Positions 1-14,100 of a stretch of 64,000 bases of DNA are shown piece by piece. Where the stretch lies: assembly GCA_020091685.1 (NCBI GenBank), contig CM034595.1, forward strand, positions 11,646,525-11,710,524, in the 5' to 3' direction. Position numbers and translations under genes: made by a program. Origin of the DNA: Lutjanus erythropterus. Taxonomy: Eukaryota > Chordata > Actinopteri > Lutjaniformes > Lutjanidae. Positions within the stretch are counted from its first letter, which is position 1; each line of letters starts with the position of its first letter. The notes under the pieces are model-generated. The model was not told where the DNA came from, did not search any database, and worked only from the letters and a program-made list of their open reading frames with translations.

Positions 1-530
1 TTTTCATTTTCCTCAACAAAACACTGCAGTGGTATTATGACATGTTAGCACAGGGAGAGGTCGGTTGCTGTCTGCTGGGGGCTGCTAGTAGTGAATGACT
101 GCATGACATCTTGGAGGCAACAGTTAACTGGTGTTGTACATTAAGAAAATATTAATAAATAGTTGCTGGTGCCAACTAGCGAGGGTAGCAACATTTAGTT
201 GTTAAGTAATTAATTAATGAAGCTATGTTGAGGGTTTGCCAGATGACTGTGGAGAATAAAGTAAGATATTGTGGCAATCGGCATGGAATGAGGAAGCAGC
301 TTACAGCCATCTCCCTACTGGCTAAAACTATAAACCAGCACATAAATTACTTTTTTTTTGACAAAGTAACATTTGCATAGCAAACTTAACAAACTACATA
401 ACAAGCATGATGGGAAATGAAGCTGTATTTTAGACTCTTTTCTTTTCTTTCTTTTTTTTTTGTGCCAGTGATATAATTTAAGTTAGAATAGATGTTTGTG
501 AGAGTCACAGCCTTTGTGCTGTATGAGTTT

Positions 531-637
531 AGTGGTTTTCACATGTTACACAGTTATCAGGCAGAGGGAGTGGGAGGTCCCACACACCAAACTGGTTTTT
601 GTGGGGGTTCACAGGTCAAAAAGGTTGTGAACCACTG
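531..637. mobile_element. Short hAT-like MITE
   Basis: About 107 bp bounded by imperfect inverted ends: agtggttttcac on the left and gtgaaccactg on the right. Ends of the form TGGTTCTCA...TGAGAACCA are typical of hAT-derived MITEs. There is no coding capacity. The assignment rests on the termini only. Confidence 0.5.
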
Positions 638-1302
638 TCCTGGATCAGTTCTCCTTCAAGTAGTATCACATCCTGTAGACTGGGCATGCCTTTGCATTCT
701 TTCATTTGCTTCCTGCTACCAAAGTTGTGATATTCAGGTGTTAGAACCTAAATGTTGGACCCTCTTGTCTCCACTGCCTCTCATCTATGACAGAGCCGAT
801 CCTCACGATGCCTCTGGCTGCAGAACCAGCAACGCATTGTGTCGACTTTAATAGCTTCTGTAACAAAGTTAAGAAGTGATTCACTTCAATTTGCTGAAGG
901 CTACATGTGTTGTACTGTGCTGCACCGGCTGTACTGTATGTGGAGAATGAATCACGGTCACAATATCCAGCTTTTAATGTAATTTTTGCAGTGGAAAGCG
1001 GGAGGGAGAAACAGGCAGTGTATTTTTTTTCCCTCCTCTAATTGCTGAGCGTGTTATTATCTGCAGGAGTTAGCAAGGACGTTTTCACCAGTGATGTCTT
1101 TGTAATTACCATTCACTAATTTTAACTGTCACTCTTAGCAGTAGCATACTGTGGCTTCTGCACATTTTTGTACAATGATCGTTTTAACAAAAAGTGCCAT
1201 CCTCACAAAGTGGGAGAAATGTGTCTCCACCCACAGCCCACACTAATTCATAGGAAATGAGTGTATTAAAAGCTATATTCCCTCTAATTTACAAACATGC
1301 AA

Positions 1303-1400
1303 TATCAGACTCAGTATCAGCTTTATTGGCCAAGAAATTTCTTTTTATGTTGCTCTCCATGGAATTACACAAAGCAAGATAGAAACAGATAAACAGCTAA
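1303..1400. repeat. Dispersed teleost repeat, possible LINE 3' tail
   Basis: The segment around 'atcagctttattggccaag' is a phrase seen in many teleost genomes, usually followed, as here, by A-rich sequence (to about 1530). It probably derives from the 3' end of a non-LTR retroelement, but no reverse transcriptase is attached, so class and strand are not assigned. Confidence 0.35.
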
Positions 1401-4059
1401 AAAGGACAACTAAGCTGAACAAAAAGGGTAAAACTAAACATATAACTATTATGTACAAGTAGGTGAAAAAATAGGAGTGTATATATAAATATATAAAAAG
1501 CAACACTGAATAACAACAGTCAATGTCTATATGTTAACCACCCAGACAAATTTGAAGCATTAATAAAATCTTGGAGTATATAAAAGTAGACCTCAAAATC
1601 ATGAAAAAAAAAGAGTTTTCTCTGTCCTGAAATGCTGGGGGCGTGTCTCCTCTGCTGTCTCAGTGTCAAACACCACTACAACATGAAAATGATCTGAAAC
1701 TTTATTGGACATGTCCATACAGAGCAAGAGGACAGTGACAGACTTTTTTTTTTTTTTAATTTCCCTTGGTGTCAGGTTGTTGGAAGTGAAGTGAGCCAAA
1801 GTGAACTGCTGGGCTGATTTGGACTGAGAATGTCACTGAATAGCTAGGCTAGCTCATTGGCTAATGTCACTATTTAAAAGCACCTATGTGATTATCAAAA
1901 TTATTAAAAAATAGTAACTAAACACTAATACACACTATATACAAAGTTAAGAATATGTACAAATTGAACTGCAAAAAGTGATGTGGTGATGATAAAGCCC
2001 ATGTAGACATATACTGCAGATCTGACACCGGAAGTGGTCCATAAAGTGGATATACGTCGATTTTAATATTTTTAGCAACACTAAAAGGCTATGGTAATAT
2101 TCCATACCATAGATAAAGCAAATATACATGATATAATTACCGTCAGGTTTCATACATGCTGCAATTTTTTTTTTTTTTTTTTTTAAGAAAAGTTAAGTTT
2201 TACATGATTTGTGTCTTCAGAATGTAATCAGCTGTTTTGGAGTATAATTCCACGAAACATTTTAGAGGAGCAGGCTGAGCTCAAGCATAATGTGTAGCTT
2301 TTGTCTTTGAGCCATACAGCTCTATGTTGTTTTCATACCACTAAATGATGCCTCTCAGGGCTGTCAGCGTCTCAAGCAGGGGATGTTATCGCAGCAGCCT
2401 CTTTTCCTCTGATCTTCCTCTGTCCCTGCTTGTTATCCAATAGCTCCTTTATCACTTGAACTGCTCCATCATCACAGCACAGAGTCGCTGCATGTGCACT
2501 GGGCTTATATCGCTAATGCTACTGTGTGTCATGAGGCTGGCGTGCTTATAGGGTGTAGTATGTGTGCACCTCATCAACTCGGGTAGTGAAAAAAAAATGC
2601 AGCTCCTACTAAGGGAGGGTGACTAACTGGCCAGTAGGGACGATGATGTGATTACAGTGTGTGTGCATGCACAGTCGATCTGTTGTCATTAACATTTTAC
2701 ACTCCTCTTTGTAACATCACTGTAGCACAACATTATTGCCTGTGGCCTTGGCCTGCCTGCAACCCTGCCAGCCTCGTTCAGGATCACTGCTCTGATGAAG
2801 AAAACTCTGTTAATGGGCACAACAAGGAGGAAGCGTTTCATTTTCCCACAGCAGCTGTCTGCTTGACTTTGTACACCAAATCCCCCGCCCCACACACACA
2901 CATACACACTCACAAATACACCTTTATAGTGAGTCTCTGCTTCACTAATTAAAGTTGGAGTTTACCTGATGTCTATGATGATAAATTAGCTTGCAATCTG
3001 CAGCACTTGATTTAAAAAAAAAAATTCTATAAAGCATGTTTCAAAGCAACCAACAATATGGTTGCACAAGCACTGACATACCATCATTAACATGCATACA
3101 TTATACATGGTGTACACATGAAAAGACACCACACGGACATGTTCACAAGGTGAAAAACATGATTTTCCCTGGAGGGGTCTGTAAGTGTTTTAAACCACAC
3201 TGTCTTAAGACTTAAGATCTTATATTGACCTATTAAGAAATATCGTGTCATGATCTGAATTTCAAATTCTAACATAACATCAGAAAAATAGATTACAAAA
3301 AATGTTTCAAGATCACGATTAGCTGAATTATTTCTCTTATAGGTCACACATTGGTGTGATGATGTCACTACTTGACAATGATGGAAAAAGTTACCTAAAT
3401 AAAAGTAGCATTTCCATAATAAATTCATTACGGATAAAAGTCCTGCCTTCAACATTTTACTCTAGAAAAATACCAAAATAATGTCCACAAAATGCACTGA
3501 AGTAGGGTGTCCTTGTGGCCTTAACACACGGTCTTCATCAGCAGATTGGGTTTCTTTTTGTTCAAAAATGAAGTTCAACTTGTAAGTCAGCAAGGAAAAA
3601 CATCTTGCAAACACCTGCATTTTAATGGTTGGGACACAGTGTAACCATTGCTGCATGTCATCCTGCTCTCACTCTCCAGTTTTTCTTGTCTGCTTCTCTA
3701 CTTTTGGCATAAAAATACAATAAAAAAAATGTCAAAAGTATTCAGCAAAATGGATCCTTCCAGAGTATTAAAGGTGCAGGAAGCAATTCTGGAGAAAAAA
3801 TATAGAGAGAAAGAATATAGACGGTGTGTCTGTATTTGACCTGGGAATAAAACTCAACAAGCAACTGATTTAGCCAAAGTTTCCCATCATGGGCTTGTTT
3901 TTCTAAAGCCTGAAATCAGAGCCAAGAAGAGGTCCAGAAGTCTGTAGACCACTTGAACTGATGAATATTATGCTGGACCTTTTACCCAGTAATGCCAAAA
4001 ATAAACTACCTGCCCCAGCTTTAAATTATTACATTAGTAATAGTACTGATCGATTACCA

Positions 4060-4518
4060 TTAGCATCTCCAAACTCAGATCAGTTCTCTGCACTTCTGAC
4101 CTGGAAAAATTCATCCATGCCTTCACATCCTCCTGTCTTGATTATTGTAATTCGTTTTACTCAGTCATCTCTATGATGTCTTCAACAGTAGAAAGAGTTT
4201 TAAGAGGGTCAAAAAAGAGAGCACATCACTCCCATTCTTGCCTCCCTACACTGGCTGCCTGTCAGCTGTAGGATTAGTTTTAAAAACCTGATGTTCGTCT
4301 ATAAAGCGTTAAATGGTATTGCGCCCTCTTGTATTACGGAAGTCCTGTCCTCATATCACACAGTGAGAGAATTGAGACTGTCTGACCAAAGACTTCTGTC
4401 TGTCCCAAGGTCCAGGACTGATATGGAGACTAGGCTTTCTCTATTATCTATTGCCCCCAAAACTCTTCAAGATCTTCAAGACTCTTTTAAAAAATTAAAT
4501 ATATTTCTTTGCTTTTAA
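4060..4518 (+). mobile_element. L2-type LINE fragment, reverse transcriptase C-terminal region
   Basis: The translation from 4291 contains VYKALNGIAPS, LRLSDQRLLSVPRSR and a terminal DSFKKLNIFL. This is the conserved end of L2/CR1-clade ORF2 (usual pattern: YKALNG.AP..L, LRSSD..LL.VPRSR, SFKK.LKT.LF). In another frame, 4137 onward reads LDYCNS, the conserved word that precedes it, and 4240-4265 still matches the 'SLHWLPV' segment. The frame change and loss of residues show an old, 5'-truncated, dead copy with no ORF1 or endonuclease. Confidence 0.8.
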
Positions 4519-4867
4519 CTGTGCCTACCTTAACCAGCTCAGGTATTTCATCTGAACTTTCTGCAGATCTGTGTCATAAACAGGCTCTGTGTGAAGTAGT
4601 GGAGTATAACTATAAATATGCACAAAATGTACAAGTACCTCAAAAATATACTCAACACTACTAAAGCAGGTGACATATGGATTTAGCCAGCAAATACGAC
4701 CATCTTTGAACTTTATACACATCTGCCAATGCCCATGTTTTTCACTCTGTTATTTCTATTTCTCACCATTTACTGTCTTGTTATATTAAAATTACAAATG
4801 AATGATTTTGCCCTGCTCACATTTTTAACAGGTGTTAGTAAAAGTACTGCAACTAATGTGTAGATTA

Positions 4868-5282
4868 TGGGTCAGCAACCTGTGGCCCTGGAGCCACAAT
4901 GGAAATTTATTAATTTTTTCTTAAACTTTTACTTTTAATTTATCATCGTTGTAGTTCTAATGTGATTCTTACATTCTCAAACTGTAAAAATGTAGGCAAA
5001 TGTATGTGTACAATATTGTTTTCTCCAATTTAGAGACCCGGCGCACCTGATGGTTGGTTCTAACTTGAGACTTGTGCATCACCAGTGTGCAGCCTACACA
5101 TCAAATAAAAAAGTTTTAATATTTCATCAATTAAAATGCATGTCATGGCCTGCGTCTACGGTGGCAAGTCTTAAATCTCTCCTGGCTAACCAAGGGAAAA
5201 GTCTCAGAGGAAATCAGAGAGTTTAATCATTTTTTGTGCCAAAAATCACTTTTTTGAGAGTAAAGGTTGCAGACTTCTGGTG
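4868..5282. mobile_element. hAT-like non-autonomous element
   Basis: The left end reads gggtcagcaacctgtggc with 'ctggagccac' behind it, and the right end reads taaaggttgcagacttctg. These form an imperfect terminal inverted repeat of the CAGGGGTCGGCAACC type found on vertebrate hAT elements. The interior is AT-rich with no transposase, so this is a MITE or an internally deleted relic. Confidence 0.6.
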
Positions 5283-8200
5283 TAGACAGCCTAAAGAGTC
5301 AGGGTAGATCATTGACCAATACATGCAAATTGTACTTCACTCAAATACAACATACATACAACACAGACAGAAATGTCAATAATAATCAGATACTTAATTA
5401 CATTATGATTTCTGAAAGGCTAAATTTTATTAATTATGCGACAACAGGCAAATGCAATGATTGATGATCATGAGAGGATAAAGGTTTGTATCTCAAGTTT
5501 GGGAGAAAAGTATCCTTGATTTTGAACTCAAAACAACTGGGATTAAACATACATTAGTAACCAAGGTTCACTGCATGCAAATACAGAGGCCAAAAAAGAC
5601 AATATGTGTTTTGAGACCTTGTAGGGACGCACTGAAAGAGACGTGGCTGGAATCAAGTGGAAATTAACATGAATACAGAGCTCAACTCATTTCTTTAATC
5701 TACATGTTCTCCAATCAGTTTCCCTGCAGACAACATTTCATAGCTCTCTCTGCTTCTGCAGTAATCTAGTTATTTCTGATTTACAAAGATTCATCTGAAA
5801 TAAATGAATCTTCAACAAACCGTGTCTCTGAGGGAAGACGAAAAATAGAAGTTGAGAAAAGATAAAGGGAGGAGAAAGTATCAGGAGAAATAGCTCATTT
5901 TGTCTCAATTCATCCATTTTAAAAAGAAAAAAACGCAGTGGCTTCAGCACCTACCTTTGTGGTTACTGAATTGACACCTATTTTGGCTGCAAGGACCCTT
6001 GAACCACCGGGCCAGTTGTCAGATCAAATTTTCTCTTCATGATTATCCCCACATTGTTAAAGGGATTTGGGAATGAGCGTGATAGATTAATCCCTCTTGA
6101 GCTGCACTTTTGGTATACTCCAGTGAATTGCAAGAATTTGTTTTTTATCAGGAGAAAGTGGCTTTTTTAACTCAGAATGCCAGGTAGAGATGATCCAATA
6201 GGAAAGGTCTTAACCTGGTCTTTGATCTTAGAAAGAAAATATAGAATATGTGAGCCCTTGTGTGGAGTGGGCAGCACCTTTCAAAAGCTAATTGACTTTT
6301 TATCCCCCTTATCTCGGATTGGCTCGTGTACAGAGGGGTAACCGGAGAGATCCTAATTGCCCAAAGCGTCGGCTTGTAGACGGTAATAGAGGTATCGTCG
6401 AGTACTATCTGATATCTACATATGAAGCTCATGTTACAGCACTTTAAGAATATTGCATTTCATCTGTCGGAAGGCTGTCTGAGCCTCTACTGTATCTGAA
6501 GCCTATTTCATTATTCTCCAGCGCTCCTGCCAGACTGCTTTGCTGGCACGGAGACTCGTCTCATTTCATACAGAGAATAGAAAATGACAAGATGGAGCGC
6601 AAAGGGGCGGAACGACGCACTTGACAACTGGGGGCCGAGATTGTAACAGGAGAAATGTGAATGTAAGTATTTCACATTCACTGAAGCTCCCAGGAGAAAG
6701 GGCTCCACACTGGATATTATATATGGAAAGCTAACAAGATATGTAGAGCTTTGAAAGTGACGAAATGTTGAAAAAGGTTACCAGCCAAAAATATAACACC
6801 ACAAATAAGAGTTATACTTTTCCATCCTGTCAATTGGTCAAAACATACTTCTTATTTTCTTAACATCATTTATTGCTCATTTCATTTTATAACTCTGTAG
6901 TTCTATGATTTTTGGAGGGTCTACACATTTAACTATTTATTTCCTATTTAATAGATTGTTTCCCTCTTTTTTTTAATTTTCCTTGCCATATTTTTCAGTT
7001 TTAAATATAATGAAATGTGTTCATTTTGAACAAATGTTTCCATTGGATCTGGGATTAGTGCTGAAAATAAGTTCTGTGGTTATGAATGGTTATGAACACC
7101 ACTTTTATTATACTGAAGAATGAATGCAACTGCCAGAAGTAAAAAGCAAAAGTTAGGCTATGAACAAACTACACCACAGTCGTGTGACTCAACGTCTTCA
7201 CCACTAAGTAACAACCACTATAGCCTCTTTTAACCACTTGTTAGCGACAGCCTTTTTTAAGACACATAAAAGCTTAAAAAATCACGAGTGGGGTGTTTCT
7301 GATGTAGAACACAACATGAAAGTTTTTTGAGATCTTGTAAAGCAACAAGGAGGTGGTGTTGTGTGTGAGTCCTCAAAGTGTTGGGGGACCATGGCTCCGG
7401 CACGTCACCAAGCCATATTGAAGGTCTGCCCAAAATATCCTGACGCAGAAATCATGAACAATAGTCTACCAGTCTAACTCCCTTTTCCCTTTACACAGAC
7501 TTTAAGCTTGTGTTGTGTCTTGTCTTCACAATGGAAGGTCTTACTTATTGTCAGTATTTTGTAGATGTGTGTGAATGTTAATGTCTCCTTTTGTATAATG
7601 TTAAATAAACAATATTAGTAAGTTGTAAGTGCTGTTAGCTGGCTAAGTTTGTTTGCTTGCTAGCTTAAATGCTTCAACTGCTCAACTAAATGTAACGGAA
7701 TAATTAATTTGTAACACCTGTGTTTACTCTATTTTTTTATATCAGTATGGCTGCTGTGAAAAAGGTTTATTATCGTACCAAAAGTTAATACATACATGTT
7801 GCATTTTGTTAGACCTCATATCAAGGTGGGATTATGTTGTCTCAGTAGTGCTTGTCCAGAACCCAACCCTTGAAGGGCATATTTCGGTCTAAATATAAAA
7901 TCATAGCTGTTACATAGCAATGAAGAGAAGAAGAAAATATAGTTCCAGACCAAAGATATAAAACCAGAGAGGTCTGGGTTTTCCTTGAGCAAAGAGTTGT
8001 GAAAAATTGGATGATTTTAGGCAACATAACAAACTCCCATCTCCTCTGTAAGTGCTGTAGCTGGAGGAGTTGAACCAGTGTCCACTTTAACACCTCTTGT
8101 GCTAACAGATTAATGGCAGGAACACAGCTTTCACATTCTGTGTGGCCCTTGTTACACCATTTCTTCAAGGCCTGCTGAGCATCCTAATTTGGAGGATAAA

Positions 8201-8641
8201 AACTACATGTTTTTAAATAGGGGTTTTGCACCACATGACCTTGTAAAAGCATTGCTGGATGGCGTGATCGAGCTCCTCCTGGCTGTCTCTGCTCCCCGTG
8301 CCTTGCCGCTGAGGTCATTACTCACCGTGACACCCTCCGCTGATCTACATCATATTACCAAGCATTTAATGCTGTTCCCCGCTGACCGTATGGCCTCGCA
8401 AAACAACCACCAAGAGGACTGCCAGGCTGTATTAAATGCATCATCACGGTTGCTAAAGTGCTTCCTCAGCATATCCCTCACACTGGTGTTTCTCTATAGG
8501 AAAACTTTTTAATTTTTGCTTTGCAACTTTCTTTGACGTGCTGCTTGATTAGTTATCGATCATCTCCTCTAGAGAGCTTTGAGAAAATGCCCACACAATG
8601 CAAACAAAATCTTTTTATATTTTACCTCCTGAAGTGTAAAC
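5283..8641. other. Gene-free non-repetitive stretch with possible conserved non-coding block
   Basis: No exon was found. The block at about 6030-6700 is more complex in composition and contains several homeodomain-like words (gattaatccc near 6085, gctaattgac near 6287, tcctaattgccc near 6351). That is a weak hint of a regulatory element rather than proof. The rest is ordinary AT-rich intergenic sequence. Confidence 0.4.
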
Positions 8642-9746
8642 CAGAGGTGGCAAAAGTACAGACAATTTGTTCTAAAATAGAGGTGCAGATACTTATGTAA
8701 AAAATAAAAAGACTCTGGTAAAAGTAGAAGAACAAATTCTTTTTCTTTTCTTTTTTTTAAACTCTTTACTTTTTAAAAGTAAAAGAAGCACAGGCTCTGA
8801 AATATACTCAAAATATAAAAGAAGAAAGTGGCCCTCTGAAGGACATTTCTACTGGCTGCTTCTGAGCAAAGCTAACCCGGTCAAGCCTCCGTCACAGTAT
8901 TTTCATCATTTTACATATGATACATTGATTTAGTCTTGTTACGTCTTTTACACATTTTATAGTGTTGTTATGTCTTTTTCATCTTGTAAGTTTTTTGTTT
9001 TTCATCTTTTACGTTGGTTTTAGTCATTTTATGGATTTATTTTTCGTTTTTTCCTCTTTTTACATCTTTTATGTAATTTTTTGTCTTGTTACATCTTTTC
9101 TATATATTTATGTCTTATGTATTTATTTATGTTTTTTGTATTGTTACACCATTTTTAGCCCTTTTACATTTTTTTATATTCTTACATCTTTTATGTAATT
9201 TTTTTGTCTTGCTACCTCCTTTTTGTGTTATGTCTTGTTAAATCTTTTTTATCTTGTTATTATTATTATATTATTTAGTTAGTTTTTGTCTTATGTCCTT
9301 TTTCGTCTTATGTCGTTTTTTTGTCTCATTACATCTTGTACATCTTTTACGTTGTTTTTTGTATTGTTACGTCTTTTTCGTCTTGTTTTGATGTTTTGAT
9401 GTCCTTCTTACATATGCCATACTTGATACGCATTGAAAGATACACCAAGAAATCGCCTGTTCTAGGTGTTATTGTCCCATCAATTTAGGCTGAAATTGTT
9501 CTTGATGTTGGAAAGTCACAATGATGCAAAATAAAAAAAATAATTTCCTTCAAATGCATTAAAACTAAAGTAACAAGCCTATTTTGAAGATATAAGGAGT
9601 AGAAAGTGTAGATATTTGTGTTCAAATCTAAGGAGTACAAGTAAAAAGTTGTCAGAAAAATAAATACTCAAGTAAAGTACAGATACTGGAATAGTATACC
9701 TGAGTACTCTAACAAAGTATTAGTACTTAGTTACTTCTCACCTCTG
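8642..9746. mobile_element. hAT-like non-autonomous element with CAGAGGTG ends
   Basis: The left terminus cagaggtggcaaaagta and the right terminus tacttctcacctctg form an inverted pair. The 8 bp outside each end (gtgtaaac and ttataaag) agree at 5 of 8 positions, as an eroded hAT target duplication would. Subterminal blocks rich in 'aagtaaaagta' and 'caagtaaagtacagatac' are typical of a very common teleost hAT family. No transposase frame is present. The interior is occupied by a T-rich degenerate tandem region. Confidence 0.7.
8931..9405. repeat. Degenerate T-rich minisatellite
   Basis: Imperfect units built around tcttgttacrtctttta, often separated by runs such as 'tttttgt', recur many times across about 470 bp (for example near 8933, 9073, 9179, 9229 and 9325). 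It lies inside the hAT-like element, so it either expanded from an internal motif or was carried with it. Open frames here are compositional artefacts. Confidence 0.65.
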
Positions 9747-11140
9747 TTATAAAGGGCTTATCTCAGTGTTACAATCTGGGTTACAGTATGTCATACATTT
9801 TTTCCACTCTTGTCTTCAATATGTCTTCATACTTCAATCGACAAAATTGGAAAGAAAGTGCACACAAAGAATAGAAAGCGAGCAAGGTTTTCTGCACAGA
9901 CCTGAGGCGACAGTATTTTCCTATTCTCGTCTAAATGTGTTTTATTTTTCAGCACTACACGTTTCAGATTATATAAGAACCACTCCAGCTTTACCAGATG
10001 GCAAAAATCTGTCACTGGGCTGTCACAGTTTATTTGGGGTAAAAGAAAATTAACACTTGCTCTTGGTGGTGGAAGAAACGCACAGACACTCACACCTCCA
10101 GCGGTGTTTAGGCTGGAGCGTGTCCACATGTAAAGCTTAACATGTTAGAGTGGAAGTGCCTGTTGCTGAGAGGATTTACCAAAAGAGATACAACTATCAT
10201 GTCCAATTCATTGCATGCCTTTCCTGAGTACTTAAATGTATGACAAGGAGTTTTTAACTGGTTATGAAACAGTCTCAGTTTAATACTGATGTCTTTATAT
10301 GACCCATTTAAACAAACAAGTCCATCAGCATGTTGTCTGGCTGTTTCTATACAGCTATTCTTAAAGCCTATCACTGGGTTTGATTCTCTTTCAGATCAGA
10401 TGAAATGATTTATGGCATGAGAACTGGAAGAGCCTTTATTTTTAAATTTCCACACAATGTGATAATGAATATATGTTACACAGTTAAAAAGTCATTTTCT
10501 TACGTTATATTGTGTGGTTATGGTGGTTGAAACACTATCGCTTTTGTCCACAAGAGGAGGTTAAGTGTTATTGTCTCATTTAAGTATTGAACTATTCCTT
10601 TAAGAACCAACAACTTAACAGCATATTCCAGATGATATTAGGGCCAGGAACAAGGGGGAAATGAGAGGAGGAACATTTTTTCTAATTTTGCATTGTGAGA
10701 TTAACAATGTCAAGAAAAAATTTGATTTGAAGCAGACCATTTTAAATTTATTCCCAACATGGTATTTCAAAAGGTCGACATTTCGACCTTTTCTTCTCAA
10801 TGTTTTATTCTCATAATGCAAAAAAAAATCTGCTTTATTATTTTTTTATGCGTGCCACTTCTATTGAAAGTTCAACTTTATTCTCAAAATCCAAAATCCT
10901 TCTGTCTTTGTTTTTACTTAATATATGTCATCAAAGTGTATCAACATGGTCAAAGTCACTTAAAGATCTTATCAAGCAACAATAAATGTTTGTTCTGAGT
11001 TTGTCACACCACAGAAACATGTTATCAACCACTCAGCCAAATCTGAATGATTAAAACATTGCTAAGCGTATAATTAGGTCTCAGTGTCAAACACCACTAC
11101 AACCTTAAACATGGTGCTGTAGGAGTAGGCGGGTTCTCAG

Positions 11141-11172
11141 ATTTGATTATTTGATTTGATTTGATTTGATAT
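11141..11172. repeat. (TTTGA)n microsatellite
   Basis: About five to six tandem copies of the pentanucleotide ttgat, with one interruption near the start. Confidence 0.9.
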
Positions 11173-14100
11173 ATAATGTGAGAGCACTGAGAGTGAGACT
11201 GGACTGGTTTAAGAAGAGCAGCACCAGATTTGTTCTAATCTGAGTAATGAGAACAAAAGTGTATTAAGTTTTTTTTTTTTTGAGACTGACAATAAAAGTC
11301 TAACCTAATTTTTTCAGCATAACTCCCTGCCTGCGTCATGTTGTTGTCCTCCTCAAGTCTCATCATGTTTCCCCACACCTCACTGTGAAACATTCCTTTA
11401 CAGGACTTAAAAGAAATAGTGAGATAACTGAGAAAACAGTCCCTCCGGATTCATTTACTGCAGCAACCTGGAGGTTTATGACATGATCTTCATCAGTAAA
11501 TAAAGTAAATAAAGTGTCAACAAATCTGAGCACTGAAAGGGCTTCTCAGCCATGCTGGCTTAAAAGTGAATACAACTACAATACATTAGGAACCCCAAAA
11601 GACAGGAAAAAGTGAGTGACAGTGAAAACTGGGTGGGTAATCCAATATTCAACCTGGAAATTCAGTGTCAAATAGTTTTTAATTGTCACGAGTGCACATG
11701 AAATAAACTATAATTTACACTTCTCAGTTAATAAGACATTGGAGGAAAGAATGACTATAGTATTAAAAACACAATGTCGAACATAAAAAAGAGGCCAAAA
11801 CACAGCAAATAAACTCATGACAGCAATGATAGCAGATTATAAAACACAGGTAGGCTTACACTTTTCCCCCCATACACACATTCCTTTATATAACAACGGT
11901 ATTGATGGTACACTTGCTAAGATATCTAGTTATTTAAGGACTGTCGGCAACCTGGTGTCACATTGAGTATAAAAATGTTTAAAGGTAAGTGATCTGTCTT
12001 CAGACATTGTAAATAACTGTTCACTCAGAGCTGTGTGCATTTCATTATGACCTGTACATAAAGATGGTGTGATTGGGCAGCAGAGTAACATGCAGCCATG
12101 AGCTCAGGGTTGAAGGTCTTATCTTGTCCAGATCAGGTTTCCGGACAACTGAATCCAGATAGTAGCAGGTGATCTAATTATAAATGTAGCTTCCTTTCTC
12201 TTCTACCTCATTATTGTGCAAATAGTTCACTATTGTCATTAACCGCTCAATATACTGATGATAAACACCAGACGGACATCCATCCTGAAAGGCTGCAACT
12301 CATGTATTTCTTTGTTACTCTGACAAATCGAGCAAATATGACCAAAAACACAAATTACATGAATATTTTAGGCTAAAGATAAAGCTGGGAGCATTTTCAC
12401 CTGTTATTTGCTATTTGTAAGCAAGATAACTGGCTGTAAAAGCTTAGGGCCAGCAATCTCCCCAGCACACCTGTCAGGATATCAGCTCATTTAAGGAACA
12501 AATTAGTGCAAAAACACTTGAACGTCTCACTTTCTGTTTAAGCACAAACACAGGAGAGCACTTGATGGTTGAGGCCGGCATCGGATGTACATGTCCACAC
12601 ATTAATCAGTCTCTAGCGGTTTTAAAATGCAGTGGAAAGACAACTCTTCTTTTCCCTCTATGTTGCAGACTAGATTACAAGAAGCAGGCTGGGTTTCAAG
12701 TTTTGCGTTCACAGAAAATGAACTGAGGGAAAACACAGACTCCTTTCGAGACGGGCCCATTGATCAGCTATGCTACTGAGTGCTGAGAAATCAACACAGA
12801 AATCATCCATGTGCGCCTGACAGATTGTTAGCAGCACTGCTCAGAGGTAAAACTCTCAACATTTACACATGCCGAGTGAAGACCGACTTTGAGATTTGAG
12901 AGATTTTTCAAACAGTCTGACCTCTAGAATTCTAAAACCGATGTAAGCGGAGTTATTTTTGGTGTGTGGTGAGTTTTAAAGGATTCACCGATTAGCTCGT
13001 GTGTTATTTCACTTTTTTTCTCCACCACAAAAGGCCTGACGTTGTGATTTAGCTGCAATATGTTCTCATTTTCTCACTCTGAAGGTGCCAGCTGCCCACT
13101 CACAACACAGAGCATGCACCTGAGCATGTGATCTCACAGTATAGGAAGATTTTGGTATCTATAATTAACTGTGTAAAGCCTGACACATCAAATAATTGCC
13201 AGAAAATGCTCATTTACATGTATGATATTTTGAAACAAAAACAAAGATTGTTCATTGCTTTTGGAAAATGTGGCACCTTTTTTCCCCAAACAGGAATCAT
13301 TTTTATTTTTCTTGTGGATGGCAAGAACAGCTTGGACCGGTTCATCTGAAGTGGTCGATATAATATATAATTATGACCCAAGGAATTATTTGAGTGAAAA
13401 TAAATTAAAAAGACAATTATAATAATTGTTTGCAGCATCCAACTGATTATAATGAGAGCAGGTTGCATGTATAAAAAAATGCATATAAATATCCCGGTTC
13501 TAAGTTTGTTTTATAACATGACATTTAATTCTTTAATTAGTTTATTTAACAGTGTGTAAATAAGGCAGTTTGCATCATGAAACTCAATAGAATAATGATT
13601 GAGAGATTCACAGAAAGATTATCTTATATACCTGCTACGTCTTTGATACACACATTTCCAACACAATTTTACTATAGAATAATTACATCATATAGAATAA
13701 AAAATATGAAGTAATTTGTTTTAATACAAAAAATAATACACATTAAAATATTAAAAACAATACAACTGTTATTCTTCCCATAACTTTTTCAAAATTAGCA
13801 AAGATTTCCCTGTTAAAACCGTGCAAGTTACTACATGAAGGCAGCCATGTTGGATTTTGCACTCGCATGCTGCATTATTTTTTTTGCCCAGGATGGCAAA
13901 GGCATAACCAGCCCTGCTCTGTCTCTGACTGGCTTGAATGTGATGTCATAACAAACCAATCCAATCATAACTAATGTCAAAATAAGCCTAGCTTAAGACA
14001 CTGTTGGACAACGTGAGGCTCAAACTATAGTGCTCTTGCTTTCTGTATTGACCTTGTTTATTTTTGCTTCCTCTGATGAATTTGTCGATTCAAATTTCTC

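Larger units (their letters stand above)
1..4059. other. Gene-free flank, mostly unique AT-rich DNA
   Basis: No convincing exon was found on either strand; open frames are short and resemble no family I know. The stretch holds homopolymer T runs (about 1742-1757 and 2165-2184), a short hAT-like MITE (531-637), a dispersed repeat resembling a teleost LINE tail (about 1303-1400) and, near 3355-3480, a fragment resembling the common teleost repeat rich in 'aagtaaaagt'. One 26-nt word at 1657-1682 recurs exactly at 11078-11103. Confidence 0.6.
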
